This document shows, piece after piece, positions 34,814 to 46,212 of a DNA stretch of 64,000 bases. Location: assembly GCA_013423325.1 (NCBI GenBank), contig BLJB01000038.1, positions 173,240 through 237,239 of the forward strand. The letters run 5' to 3'. The translations under genes were made by a program, and so were the position numbers. Position 1 is the stretch's first letter; each line of letters begins with the position of its first letter. The notes beneath the pieces were generated by a model. It made no database searches and was not told the DNA's origin. It was given only the letters and a program-made list of their open reading frames with translations. This DNA comes from Usnea hakonensis (Eukaryota; Ascomycota; Lecanoromycetes; Lecanorales; Parmeliaceae).

Positions 34814-36419
34814 ATGTTTCCACCACAAGTGGCTGCCTTCGAGTCAGAGCATCTAGACCCGATTCAACAATCCAAAAATGCCTTGGTCGAAGCCCATTCC
34901 GTTTATACTCGTCTCAACCAATCCTCTCTCAAGGCTCATGAAGCAGCCCGTCAATATCAGCCGGGAGGTAATACTCGCACTGTTCTGCATGCAGACCCTT
35001 TCCCTCTAACCTTTGCCTCCGGCAACGGATGTACTCTCACTTCTCTCGACGGTCACGTCTACACCGATTTCCTCGGCGAATATACCGCCGGTATCTACGG
35101 ACACAATAATGCTCTGATCCGTACCGCGATCGATGAGGCTCTTACTCGAGGCTGGAGCTTTGGCGGAAACAATTTGTATGAGAAAGAACTTGCGAAATTG
35201 GTTTGCGAGCGATTTGCGCCCACGATGGAGCTTGTAAGATTCACGAATTCTGGCACTGAGGCTAATATGATGGCTGTTGCTACCGCGCTGGCATGGACGG
35301 GTCGCACCAAAATTCTTGTTTTTCGAGGCGGGTATCATGGAGCTACTCTTTCATTTCGTCACTCGCCAAAAGGACCGGCGACCAAAACTGTCAATCTACC
35401 TCACGAATGGGTCGTTGGTACATACAACGACATCGGTAAGACCGAAGAAGTCCTCTCGGCTCTCCCCCCGAAAAGCTTAGCTGCTATCCTTGTGGAACCA
35501 ATGCTAGGTAATGCTGGGGCTGTCCCAGGCTCTCTTCCTTTCCTACAATTTCTGAGATCTTACGCTTCTTCCAACCAAGCTCTCCTCATCTTTGACGAAG
35601 TCATGACTAGCCGCCTTTCCTACCGCGGACTGGGTCATAAATTAGGCATTCGACCCGATCTTATGACCCTGGGCAAATGGGTAGGGGGAGGGATGAGCTT
35701 TGGAGCGTTTGGCGGAAGGAAAGATATCATGGAGATGTATGATCCCAGAAAGAGTGGAGGTCTGGCGCATGCGGGTACCTTCAACAATAATGTCATCAGC
35801 ATGGCTGCTGGATGCGCGGGATGCAAAGTCCTGGATGAGGAGACTACTAATCGTCTGAATGATATGGGAGAACATTTGAAGAAGGCGGTGACGAATGTCA
35901 TTGAGAAGCATTTGTATAGTGGTCTGCCTCGTACCGTGAATGGTACCAATGGGCAGTCTTTGAAAGGTAATGAGTTTTACATTAACCATACGAAGAGGCG
36001 TTCAAAAGATCAATCATTCCTGAACTCTCTCTCGATCCGAATCCGCACATGACACGGTGATTGACCTTTCTCTAGGCCCTGAGCACACTCTCACCAATGG
36101 TACTACCGACGCTACCGCTAAAGGCGCAACCAACGGCACCCACTCGAAGCCCGAACACCATCAAGTCTCAAATGGACCCATAGTCGAACGCCCAATATAT
36201 ATGTCAGGCATCGGCTCAATACTTGCAATACATTTCCCCCCTTCATCTCCACACCTCCAATCCCTCTTTTATCACCATATGCTCTCTAAAGATATCTACC
36301 TCGCCGAGCGGGGCTTCATAGCACTGAATATCGAGCTGGGCATGGATGAAGTTGAGAGATTCACGGAGGCGACCGGGGAGTTTGTGGAGAGGTGGAGGGA
36401 TGTACTACTTGCATCCTAG
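34814..36419 (+). CDS. Class III PLP aminotransferase, glutamate-1-semialdehyde 2,1-aminomutase-like
   Basis: Exons 34814-35966 and 36076-36419 join in phase to 498 residues. The fold-type I signature is complete: TNSGTEANMMAVA (phosphate binding), FRGGYHGATL, VEPMLGNAG, LIFDEVMTSR, and the Schiff-base lysine in LGKWVGGGMSFGAFGG (about K288), then GTFNNN. These features match fungal members of the glutamate-1-semialdehyde aminomutase/beta-aminotransferase branch. Because fungi make tetrapyrroles from glycine and succinyl-CoA, the true reaction is probably a different amino transfer or mutase step; the substrate is unknown. An insertion of about 45 residues rich in Asn, Thr and Gly, encoded at the start of exon 2, separates the small domain. 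A relic of a second C terminus lies about 0.4-0.55 kb upstream of the start. Confidence 0.88.
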
Positions 36420-36838
36420 CGTAGATATTGTAAGTAAGCTTAAGTCCTCCACCTGACCAGCTGGACGGCTCCGCGATGAGTCCTCAGTGTTTGATCTGAC
36501 CCGAGAAGAACTGCCTTTTTCGAAAATGATCCTGGTTTATCGAGGACTTTATCACAGCCATCAGGACTCCGGCCGTTTCTGTCATTTACTTATTCAATGC
36601 CTATGCCCCCGGCAGGGCGTAGTCTAGCTGATTGGCATTAACAGAGGCTCGAACTGGAAAAGTGTGGAACGCTTCTTCTTTATGTTAATACATGATACGG
36701 TTACTTTCCTTCAGCCTTCCTGCAGAGCACCCCACCCCACCACGCTGCGGCTGAGCATCTCTTATTGAGCGTTAAGTCACCAAACCATGATTCAAGCGAT
36801 TGCAATGTCTGCGTAGTTTTTCTCACTTGGTTGGCGAC
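36420..36838. other. Intergenic
   Basis: No gene recognised between the aminotransferase and the decayed STAND-type gene. Confidence 0.5.
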
Positions 36839-38700
36839 ATGGCAGAACCAATGTCTGTAGTTGGCAGCGTTGCATCAATGGCTGGACTCGCAGACGTAAG
36901 CTGTCGTTTGGCAGCCTCGCTCTACAAGTCTTTCCGAGCGGTCAAGGAAGTACCTCAGAGTATATATAGATTATTTGAGGAATTGGTATATTATTATAGT
37001 CTCTTACGAGAAGTCGATGTAGTTGCAAAGAGCTATAGCACTTCTTTGTCGATAATAAATAACGGTATATCTATTAATATTTTACAGTCTTTACTTTTTC
37101 GAGAATGCCAGACCGAGCTTGTCGGGCTCCAAAACACTGTTACCACTTTCTGAAAGAAGGTGAATAGATTCAAAAACATAGCGAATAATCTAAAGTGGGT
37201 ATATAATAAGAAAATAGTAGAAGTATATTATCGATTACTAGAGAGGCTAGGACACTGTATTAATACTACTCTCTTACTAGCTAGACGGTACGGAAGCCTA
37301 TAAGTCTGAAGTAGCCAGCCTATAAGTCCGTATAGGAAAAGCGATCTTACTATAAGAGAGAGGGATAAAGTACTAAATATCTAAATTATAGAGGCTCGTA
37401 ATAATTTAAATTTATCCGCGGCCGTTACTAAGAGCTTAGTTACCTACTTTATTACTATTAGGAAAAGCGTTAAGCAGATCGGTCTTAAGCCGCTTCGGGT
37501 CATGCTGAGTTGCAGATAGAGATGTACTATGGCTATAATAGTATTCGTTAATATATTTTATTAACTTAGAGGTAAGGGTACCGGAAAATAGAAAGCCTGC
37601 AAAAGGAGTTTCGTACTATACGATTATTAATACGCAAAGCTCTACTAAATCGTAATCGGGAGTTACTTAGATTAAGCTATAGTATATATTAATTAGATTC
37701 GATCCTATCTAGTCTATCCTCCTTATATATTTCGTTAGAGTAAGAGGATTCTAGCTCCGCCCTTATTTAATATTCTAGCCTTAAAGTAATAATATTATTA
37801 CTTATACTAATAAGGACGAGCCTCTATAATATAGCCTCTAACTTATAATTAGAGTAGTAGATAGAAATTTCTAAAGATAGAGTCGACCTTCTACTAGTAG
37901 AATATTAGGACCCTATTATATTTTACTATAAAGCCGTAGCGATACGTACTAGTCGAAGATTAGATAGGCTCGGAGCTGAGAGTAGGGAACTAAAAATACT
38001 ATTAACCCGTAGGTTAATATCTATAGAATACTCTATGGCTACTAACAGCTTAACGGGGTTAGAATCTGGACTAAAGTGTAGGTGGTATACCAAATCATAC
38101 TTTAACTCAGTTGGCTATCTAATAAATTTCTAGAAGAAATTGGAGATTACGAGTGCTTGGTAATAAAGATTATAGGAGTCTCTTTTTTGTTTATTTCCTC
38201 TATAGACGTATATAGTACTAGTATATATACTTCGTTTTAAAAATAGATACGAACGGTAGAAAAGCCCCTAATCGCTTAGAGACTACAGGAGATTCGAATT
38301 ATTGGTCACGATACTATTACAGCTCTTCGAAAGGACGACCTACCCACTATCCGAAATATGCTCTCGAGTGGATATATTAGACCATGGGACGTACTTAACC
38401 GTCCCTATGGAAATCACACCATAATAGCTATAAGATGACAACACTGCCCCTGTTACAGATGCGATTTTGTGGCTGACGAAATCGGCTACTCAGATGGCAG
38501 CGTTGCTCTCAAACGAGCCAAGGCTAGCCATTCTCAGTTTTCTCTTAGACGGCGCTTGGGATCTGGAGAATGTGGAAGATTTGCAAATTTCTGTATGGAG
38601 GAACTTTTGACACAAGGATTCTACCGGCCGAATGTTCCGGTGCTGTCTATTCAAGACCTCTATGGGGATCGTATTTTATATATAGGGGCTAGCTAGACCG
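36839..38700 (+). pseudogene. RIP-decayed gene with STAND-type N-terminal domain
   Basis: ATG at 36839 opens MAEPMSVVGSVASMAGLADV and a helical segment of the kind found at the N terminus of many fungal NACHT/ankyrin (STAND) proteins. The frame stops at TGA 37151-37153, where CGA would fit, and continues as protein-like sequence with NLKWVYNKKIVEVYYRLLER, matching the second half of that N-domain. From about 37160 the DNA becomes strongly AT-rich with many TAG/TAA words. At about 38450-38600 normal composition returns and one frame reads MAALLSNEPRLAILSFLLDG, ankyrin-like, before breaking. This fits a gene whose middle was hit by C-to-T mutation. Any original NACHT or ankyrin region cannot be read reliably. 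Confidence 0.6.
37160..38340. repeat. AT-rich block with RIP-like composition
   Basis: About 1.2 kb dominated by TA, CTA, TAG and TAT words, in sharp contrast to the flanks. No open frame of useful length on either strand. It is interpreted as RIP-mutated DNA, either the middle of the decayed STAND-type gene or an inserted repeat. Confidence 0.6.
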
Positions 38701-39008
38701 ATATTGTGGTGGGCTTTATACGTACTCCATTTCTACACATTCTGGATGTAGGATTGGAAGAGCTGTGTATGGGTCAGATAATTGGAGTCTTTCTGGTGGG
38801 TTATATGTGGGTGCTAAAAAGTTCTCTGTTTTCGTTGTTGAGAGTCACAAAATAGGAAAGGGGGGTGGGCAAAATTTTAGGAAAAGCTGTTCAGCTAAGG
38901 ACTGCGAGATGTTAGTGACTTAGAGAAGAATGAAATGTTCGGGCTCGGCAACGATGTGGGAAAGATGAGACTAGAACTATCTTGTACCCGTACGTTGCCT
39001 GATAGTCT
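38701..39008. other. Intergenic
   Basis: About 300 bases without a recognised gene; it holds the 3' end of the rhodopsin-like gene on the minus strand. Confidence 0.5.
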
Positions 39009-40267
39009 TCATGAATCGAACACCGGCATTGAGATGATCGCCGACCTACGATCCGCAATCTCGGGAAGTGACCATGCCTTTAGATGATTCAGTCCGTTCT
39101 CTAAATCGACCTCGGTCGCGGCGGCTTTTAATGATCCATCAGAGACCGTAGTCGTCTGAGTTGGCAACTCTCGATTGGCCCAGATCCGAGACACAGCTGT
39201 CCTCGGTCTTCCTTGTGCACTCGGATCGGTCATAGGGTCCTGCTGTATTCTTCCCCGTTGCTGGCCGCCTTTCTTGCCGCCCTCAGAGCTGCCATACCTG
39301 CTTCCCCAAAAGATATATCTCCGAATCCCAGAGCTGCTGTGAGATTTTTCACGAACGGTCCTCAGCAATGGACGTAGAGTGGGAAGGGAAGTGATGATAA
39401 TGCCCACAAATTGCTCAACGGCAGCCCAAGTGGCAGGCTTGGTAAAGCCAAATGTATAATCGGCCGCAAAAACACCTCTTAATGTGATGGCTTTGGCCAC
39501 CGCACAGCCAGCGGTGAACACCCCTAGGCCCATGAGCACGCATAAGGCGACTTTGGATCGAATGCCCATCTGCAGCCGATGGATTACCAAGACGGGTATA
39601 GCGGCACATACTAGATCCGTGACAACATCAATGGCGAAGCCAATATACCCCGCTAGAACCGTCGTATGCGTTGACAAGCACGATCCACGGATCTCCTTGT
39701 TCCAAAGCGCGGCCAGGGGTCTACAGTGCAGGAAGAAGAGCATCGCTAGCGCTAGATGCGTGACGGCGACGAAAACGAGGAGGAACCGCAGGAACAGAGT
39801 GATCCCGCGTCGTGCGCGTTCCACGACTCGGAGAAGGGTCAAGCAGACGGAAATCTTGACAATGCCTATGCCGAGGACGTTTATGCCCTCAGAGATCGCG
39901 CTGAATTCCAGCATAGCGACGATAGACTGTGGAGGAAGGCAGGATCTGTGTCGACCCATCCCTGATGTGATCATTTTGGTGAAGAAACCGCCCGCTACGA
40001 TTCCAACGATCTAGATGACAGCTAGTATAAGCCATTGATATCTCTAGAGTCGGATTTTGCCATGACATATGCTTATGCTGAGCGCAGGCAAGACGATGTA
40101 CTGACTAGACCTGCCACTGCTGTGTAGTCATCCCATCCAATTTTGCGATTGACACCCGACCGAACGTAGATCCGCAAGCTCACAGTGAGGATACCTATGG
40201 ATAAGAGAATCCAGGTACAAACCAGTCCTGCTATTCCTTCGTTCTGGTCGCAAAATGAATCAGGCAT
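39009..40267 (-). CDS. Fungal rhodopsin-like (PTH11-related) seven-helix membrane protein
   Basis: Two minus-strand exons, 40106-40267 and 39009-40010, join in phase (donor GTCAGT, acceptor TAG) to 387 residues. The family's sequence marks are present: the first helix with WILLSIGILTVSLRIYVR, then IGWDDYTAVAG in the first loop, SGMGRH after helix 2, ISEGINVLGIGIVKISVCLTLLR in helix 3, a cysteine pair (HCRPLAALW ... GSC), YIGFAIDVVTDLVCAAIP in helix 5, and WAAVEQFVGIIITSLPTLRPLL in the last helix. The soluble tail is Ser/Thr/Gln-rich. Members are plasma-membrane proteins with GPCR-like topology, often single and species-variable; ligands are unknown. The CFEM domain of true PTH11 is absent. 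The splice join lies in helix 2; other donors nearby would change one to three residues. Confidence 0.85.
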
Positions 40268-40981
40268 GGTAGATGAGGGCAGGGAACAGACACAAGACAG
40301 CAATCCCCATCAGGCTGACTGAGAACAAAAAAAAAATTCAACAGTGGTCATGACTGTATGTCTCCAGCCATTTTTAAATTGAAGGAATGTCTTGCCTATA
40401 TGTTGTCCCGTCCCCCATTGCCGTCAATTCCGGATGCACCATAGTCAATCTTGACAGCCTGGTCCTGCTGGTCCAATGAAGTAGGGCGTCGAAAGCCAAA
40501 AACTTGATACGCGTCTGCACTTTGCCTTGTGCAAGCATCATGAAATCATCGATTGTTTCTTCGCTTCGCCTTGCAAAGATTGCGTACTCAATTGGCACCG
40601 CACTCTCAGCAACGATTTGCTTGGGAGAGGCACAGCAAAGAAATTGTTTGGTTGCTTCTGTGAGAGTGGGATTTGGGCGCAGGCACCGGCCCGGGGTATA
40701 ACTTGCCGTGCGCTGACGACCCCGAATGTCGAGAGCAGTCTGACTGCATATGCAAGCACTTTGTGTGGCAAAGATCTGCAAGCCATCGGATGCCTCGACA
40801 ATGAGAGACCATCAGAATCCTTGAAGAGGCTTGGTCTCGCGGGCTGTGTGGTAGGAGGTGTAATCTTGTGGTATGCGATCCCTTAAGAAAGGACATATTT
40901 GGCATTTAATCGCTCACAATCGTTATAAAAACAGTCAGTTGTAGAGGTAACGATCGCTTTTCGACAGAGACGGCTCCGTGC
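40268..40981. other. Intergenic, no supported gene
   Basis: Overlapping frames of about 100-135 codons on both strands at 40374-40905 show no family resemblance and mutually exclude each other. An A run lies at about 40329-40337. Confidence 0.4.
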
Positions 40982-41355
40982 ATGAGTGCGGCTGAGCCTG
41001 CAGAGGATTCAAGAAGCAATGAAACCGCAGCCGGGAACCAATTTTCGGGACTCCTGACTCAATTGGCTGAGTCGCGCCTGCCTCGTTATGAGACCATCGT
41101 GTCAGTAGATGCTATAATGACGATTATCGACGACATTATGGACGTATGTTATCAACGAGCCTCGCAGCTCATTCAGCTCTTGGCAAACAAGATAAGCTAA
41201 GCCTGATTGAGGAAGATAGGGCTAGGTCTGGTTATGATTCCTCAACCGAGCCAATCAGAATTACAGAAAAACGCTACGCTGAGTGCGGCTTAGATATACA
41301 GAGTGCATTTTTGCTTCCGCTTCGCTGCCCCTGTTTGGAGGACGTTGACCTGTAG
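40982..41355 (+). CDS. Possible small two-exon gene, unknown
   Basis: Exons 40982-41143 and 41212-41355 would join in phase around a 68-nt intron with a GTATGT donor, GCTAAGC branch-like site and GAG acceptor, giving 101 residues. The product is acidic to neutral, without a signal peptide or known motif. The case rests only on the plausible intron and open frame, so this may be chance. It lies 160 bases upstream of the HeLo-like/calpain-like gene and could also be part of its 5' region. Confidence 0.3.
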
Positions 41356-41515
41356 ATCCTGAGGGTATCGATGGCTTTCTGTTCTTTCTCCGTGGCATTG
41401 GATTGTTTTCTCTGTTTGAGTGGCCGTTTGATTTTTTGAAGATGATGATAATCTTTTTGATCCTTCTACTCCGCGTATATTTTTGACAAGCTTTGTTCAA
41501 TTCGCGTTCAAGGCT

Positions 41516-44500
41516 ATGACGTCGTTGACATTTGGCTCCGTGGGTGATATTATCGCTGTCTGTGGTATCATACAGCAGGTGGTTCAAGCCCTTAGTGACA
41601 CGAGAGGCTCTGCTCCAGAGTGAGTAATTGAACCAACAATCTGCGATCGTATCCATCTAATGGTCATCATAGATACCAGGGTCTTGACAGCGAGCTTACC
41701 TCTCTCGCCGAACTTCTTGTGCAGATCCAATCCTTGAGCAAGACTCATGAAAAGAATGCAGACCTAAAGGGCATCAATAAGGAAATCGAGAGCTGTAGGC
41801 GTACCCTCGATAGCGTAAGGATCAGAATGTCCAAGTACGCAGCAAGTCTGTCAGGAAAAGGGTCTAGAAATGCGGTCCGGGACACCTTCTGGAAGCTGAA
41901 GTGGCAGAACGACAGCGATCGTCTAATTGAAGCTCGACGTCTAGTAAATGGACATTACATCCGACTACAATTACAATTGTCAACGCTCGGAATGTGCGTT
42001 TCTGCTTTTGCACGTTCACAAACGTTTCCTAACAAATCTAGTAACCTGGCGAGTTTTAATGCTAAGAGCTTGGTCGCTCGTTTCGATAAAACGGAATCGA
42101 TGCTCCTTCAAATCACAGACGCTGTTCAAGCAGACAGACAAGCGGGCGACTCAAATACAAAATTGGACGGCGGAAGCGTGGGAGGGTAAGCTCCAACTAT
42201 ACGAATCTGCTCGTGAACCTAATTTGGCGACTACAGGGTCCTCATAAGTGGATATATTAAGAGTACAATGAATTCAATTCAGTCGGTCCTGGCTGGCCTC
42301 ACTCCGGGGCCTGTTTTCGCTGTTTCGGTCGATGCAAGCTTTGAAGAAGCTGCTTCGCAATGTCGGAAACTCTGCGCTGCTATCCACGAGCAGTGTCAAA
42401 AAAACAATGCTTGTTATCGCGATATCGATTTTGAAATACACATTGACCATTTGAGTAGCAGAAGGACATGTCTAGACGGCCTTGATCTGTCAACAACAGA
42501 CGATGAACCTTTGGTCCCTAAGTCTGTCAGACGTGTTAGGGTTGGTCCCTGAATGCAATACAATTTATTCAGATGCATGCTAACTATCTAGGACGTTTTT
42601 AAAATGCCTACGTTCAACATGGCCAGAGCTACAGGAGGTGGGTTCAGAAAGATCCACAGCACATTGCTCGCGAGGCATTGCTGACCATACAGACGACGTT
42701 TGCCCGGGTAGGGTCGATATGTTGTGGTTTCAAGCAGGACTTGCTACGGCATTGAATGAGCCGGATCTTGTAAAAAGACTTTGCGTCTCGAGCTATCAGG
42801 ATACTGGTATGCACATACGTATTTGTATTTGCCCGGCAGGTCCTCCAACTCACATTTTTCCTCCAGGTGTTTATGGGTTTGTTTTCAATCGCGACTCCAA
42901 GTGGATCCACTCCATTGTGGATGATCACCTCTACTTGAAGGCCGAGAACTTTGAAGATTCCCAAAAAGCTACGGATGGCGCTATCGTCGCTCACAATGGC
43001 TCACAACGAGACCTGCAGGAGTGGTATCAAACAACGTACCAAACCGGAGCCGGAGCACTGTATTTCTCTCAAGGTCAAGATCCGAATGAAACCTGGCTTT
43101 CACTCTTCGAGAAGGCTTATGCAAAAGCACATGGAGATTACGATGCCATCAGATGGGGCTATCCAGGGTATGTCAGAGTCTGATATAATAGCGTCCGCCA
43201 TACTAATTTGCAATAAGTGAAGCGCTTGAAGACATTACTGGCGGGGTCTCCACACAGCAATATACCGGTGACATTATGGACAAGGATCGATTCTGGCAAG
43301 ACGAACTACATCAAATCAATACTGAAGTATTGTTCTCTGTGCGGACCAGTAACTACGGAGGATATGGTAGCATTGATGCTCCAACAGGCACACCTATAAT
43401 CAGAACCTACGAAGGTCATGGGCAACGGCTACTTCTCCTCAGGTTTACCTGAACACACCTACCTTTAGACTACGCTAATCTCTCGCAGGAGTCTTCAATC
43501 GCAGAATAATGTCGAGTGGGCGGGAGCATGGTGCAACAAATCGCCAGAATGGAACCACGAATGGATGAAGAGGCTAAACCATTCATTTGCGACTAAGAAC
43601 GTAGGTTTCCCCAATGGCATTGATGAACAACGGCCTTGTTTTGACCATTGTTGCTAGATTTTTTGGATATCTTGTACGTTCAGTGTGGGGCGGTGTACGA
43701 ATCAACTTACTATTACTGTCTCGACACTAATCGAATATACGTGCAGACGACGATCTGCTACGAAAGTATATGTATTTCGATCGCACACGGGTTTTTGGTC
43801 CGGAATGGAAGATAGCTCAGCTGTGGGCTGCCCTGGATGTTAGTCACCGCTCGCTCATTCCCACGTGGAGATGTATTGAAAATTTTGATCCCAGATCGCT
43901 CATGACGACGACTTCCAAGACACGAATTTTGCATTTACGCTTCGAAGAGAAGGCTTGGTAGTCATTTGCCTCAGCCAAGTGAGTATCGAAAACATTGGGA
44001 AAGCCACATACCCATAGTATATCTTGGTGACTTACCTGTCCATGTAGCTTGATGATCGATACTATCATGGGCTCAACGGCGGATATTATTTCCAACTACA
44101 TTTCCACCTATTCAAAGACGGCGAAGACGAATACATAATCCACAGCCGCGGAAACTACGAAACCTCACGGAGCGTTTCAGGAGAACAACACCTTAGCCCG
44201 GGGAAGTATACCGTCCGTCTCAAAATCTCCGCGAACAGGTACCCGCAAGCTCTCTCCCTCGCCGAGGTCGTCAAGCGGAATTCTCAAGACAGGCGATCAA
44301 AGCTGATCCAGCTCGGCTCTCACTACGACGTAGCCCACGCTCAAGGTCTAGGTTTCGCCGCCCTGCGGACAAAACACGCTCAGCGCGAACGCGAAGCCGC
44401 CGAGCTGAAACAAAAAGCCCAGGAAAAGAAATCCAAAGAGGGAGGAAGGAAAATCGAGACGAAGAGCGAAGACGACGGCGACAATGACCCAGAGCAGTGG

Positions 44501-44626
44501 AATGCCATTTGTGTCGCTGGCTTGAAGGTTTACTCTCAAGACCCGGAGCTTCAATTGGAGCTCAGACATCATCCGGCGCTGGACCTCAAATCGGATACCA
44601 AATCCGTCAGAAGCTCGAGGCGCTGA
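41516..44626 (+). CDS. HeLo-like/STAND-type N-domain fused to calpain-like pseudo-protease
   Basis: Twelve exons join in phase: 41516-41619, 41673-42185, 42237-42540, 42592-42637, 42693-42806, 42867-43167, 43218-43442, 43489-43600, 43658-43673, 43747-43838, 43895-43978 and 44048-44626, giving 829 residues. Residues 1 to about 200 resemble the fungal N-terminal helical domain of HeLo-like/STAND proteins (FGSVGDIIAVCG, EYQGLDSEL). From about residue 225 the order follows fungal calpains: QCRKLCAAIHEQC linker, VRRV segment, GVYGFVFNRD, IVDDHLYL, QDPNETW, FEKAYAKAHGDY, EALEDITGG, WAGAWCN, FWISYDDLLRKY, then a C2-like domain III (LSQLDDRYYHGL) and a charged tail. The Cys position (GDCWF) is DMLWF with Leu at about 333, the His motif is not in frame and NPWG is replaced. 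Catalysis is thus unlikely. Confidence 0.72.
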
Positions 44627-44970
44627 CAAGCAGTAGCGAGGCGCTTGTCTGTCAGGTGGCTACTTTATATACAATACTATCTAAGAATATCAACTACCAA
44701 CAAGTCCATAATCTGAATATCTTCCCATATCCCCCACTCCCCCCTTACCACAACAACGTCTTCCTACATCCCACCCTAACTTCCTTCCCCTTCCAACCGC
44801 GAACTCAACTTAGATAGATTAATTCAATCCAAAAACTCCATCCCTATCCCCATCCTCTAACTACAAATCATAAATCATATATCAATAAATACCTTACTAC
44901 CTATCTATCTTCTCATCGAAACCCCCCCCCTCCCCCTGCTCTGCTATTCCTCTTAAGCCGGCCCGCCAGA

Positions 44971-45026
44971 CTAGGCCATGCAGGCTAGACAGGCCAGGCA
45001 GGCTAGACAGGCTAGGTAGGCTAGAC
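44971..45026. repeat. Short minisatellite, AGGCTAGAC-type units
   Basis: Five to six imperfect units of 9-10 bases around the words GGCTAGACA and GGCCAGGCA. Confidence 0.75.
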
Positions 45027-45180
45027 ATTCCTCCACGACGCGTGAGTCTAAGAGAGAAAGAACATATTAAGAATCTCGTGGGGGATACTATACGTCCCTA
45101 GTGCAGAAATGCTTTCTCGAGGGATTTGTTTCTAATCTTTATCGTAGGTAATTGATTAAAGTAGTTTATATAGAGAGGAG

Positions 45181-45250
45181 AGAGGAGGAGGAGGAGTAGT
45201 AGTAGTAGGAGTAGTAGTAGGAGTAGTAGTAGTAGTAGTAGTAGTAGGAG
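45181..45250. repeat. AGT/AGG trinucleotide microsatellite
   Basis: About 23 consecutive triplets of GAG/GTA type, purine-rich on the plus strand, with no coding context. Confidence 0.85.
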
Positions 45251-46212
45251 TGTCGGAGGAGGAGATATATCAAAATTCTGTCACGTCACAAAAAGAAATA
45301 ATGGTGTGCTTCGTAGGCGCGTTTATTAAATACACACTACGGATTGCAACGAAGTGAGGTGACGAACAAACAAAGCGGAGATCATAAATACATAAAATCT
45401 CTTAACCATGTGCATACCCACCCAGCCCCCCCAAAGAAAATATATAGACATGTCCAACATCCCATCTTATACCTCCATTACACCACAGCCATCCATCCAT
45501 CCAAATCAACTCGCTAAACAAGATCTGTGGCGAGAAAGCTGATACTGACAGGGCCGGTTCCTGCTGAAAAAAGTGAGGAGATGCGACTAGGGATTTAGAA
45601 CCGCGTGATGCTGGAATGAGTATATATAGCTTTCGGAAGGATGGAGGGATGCTGGAAAGCGGACAAGTGGCAGGCTTGCATCTTCACAGAGCAGTGGAAA
45701 TTGGTCCCAAGAAGCGTGTGGCTATAGGTGAAATTTGTAGGGTATCATTGTTATTACGTCTCCGTCCCTGGGTCATGCTGCCGCCTCTTGACTCCCGGTG
45801 GCATCCCACACACTATTATGGCGTCTGCAGGGGAGTCGAAACAGGTTTCTTCCTCCAGATTATGAGTATGGGGTGCTGTCGTTACTGTTTACATTGGGTC
45901 CGGTAAGGCATGTGGTTATGGTGGCGGAGTAGGTGCTGCCACGGAGGTACGATTTGGCCTGGGACCGGTACTGGATATGGTCTAATATATGACGACATGC
46001 GAAGGATCAGAAGCCGAGGTGTTGCTACCAGAGTGCCAGATAGATTGTTTCTAAATGTAAATAAAAAAGCCTCATAATACTTAGTGGTCGTACCCTAAGG
46101 AAAACTAGCCTAGTGAAAAGACAGAGGTTCTTAGTGTAAGCACGGACCCGTTCAGTTCCTGGACCCACGATATAACTTATAACAAGGGAGGGAGGGGGGC
46201 CTCAAGTGCGGG

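Larger units (their letters stand above)
44627..46212. other. Intergenic, microsatellite-rich
   Basis: C/T-rich DNA at about 44700-44940 is followed by a minisatellite and a trinucleotide repeat (listed separately). No gene recognised in the remainder. Confidence 0.5.

Noticed and set aside
40374..40905. Overlapping frames of 119-135 codons on both strands
   Set aside because: No start context, homology or domain; the strands contradict each other.
42186..43961. Stops in the calpain-like gene that suggested a pseudogene
   Set aside because: Each stop (42187, 42550, 43181, 43959) falls in an intron with proper GT/AG ends, and splicing restores conserved calpain blocks in phase.
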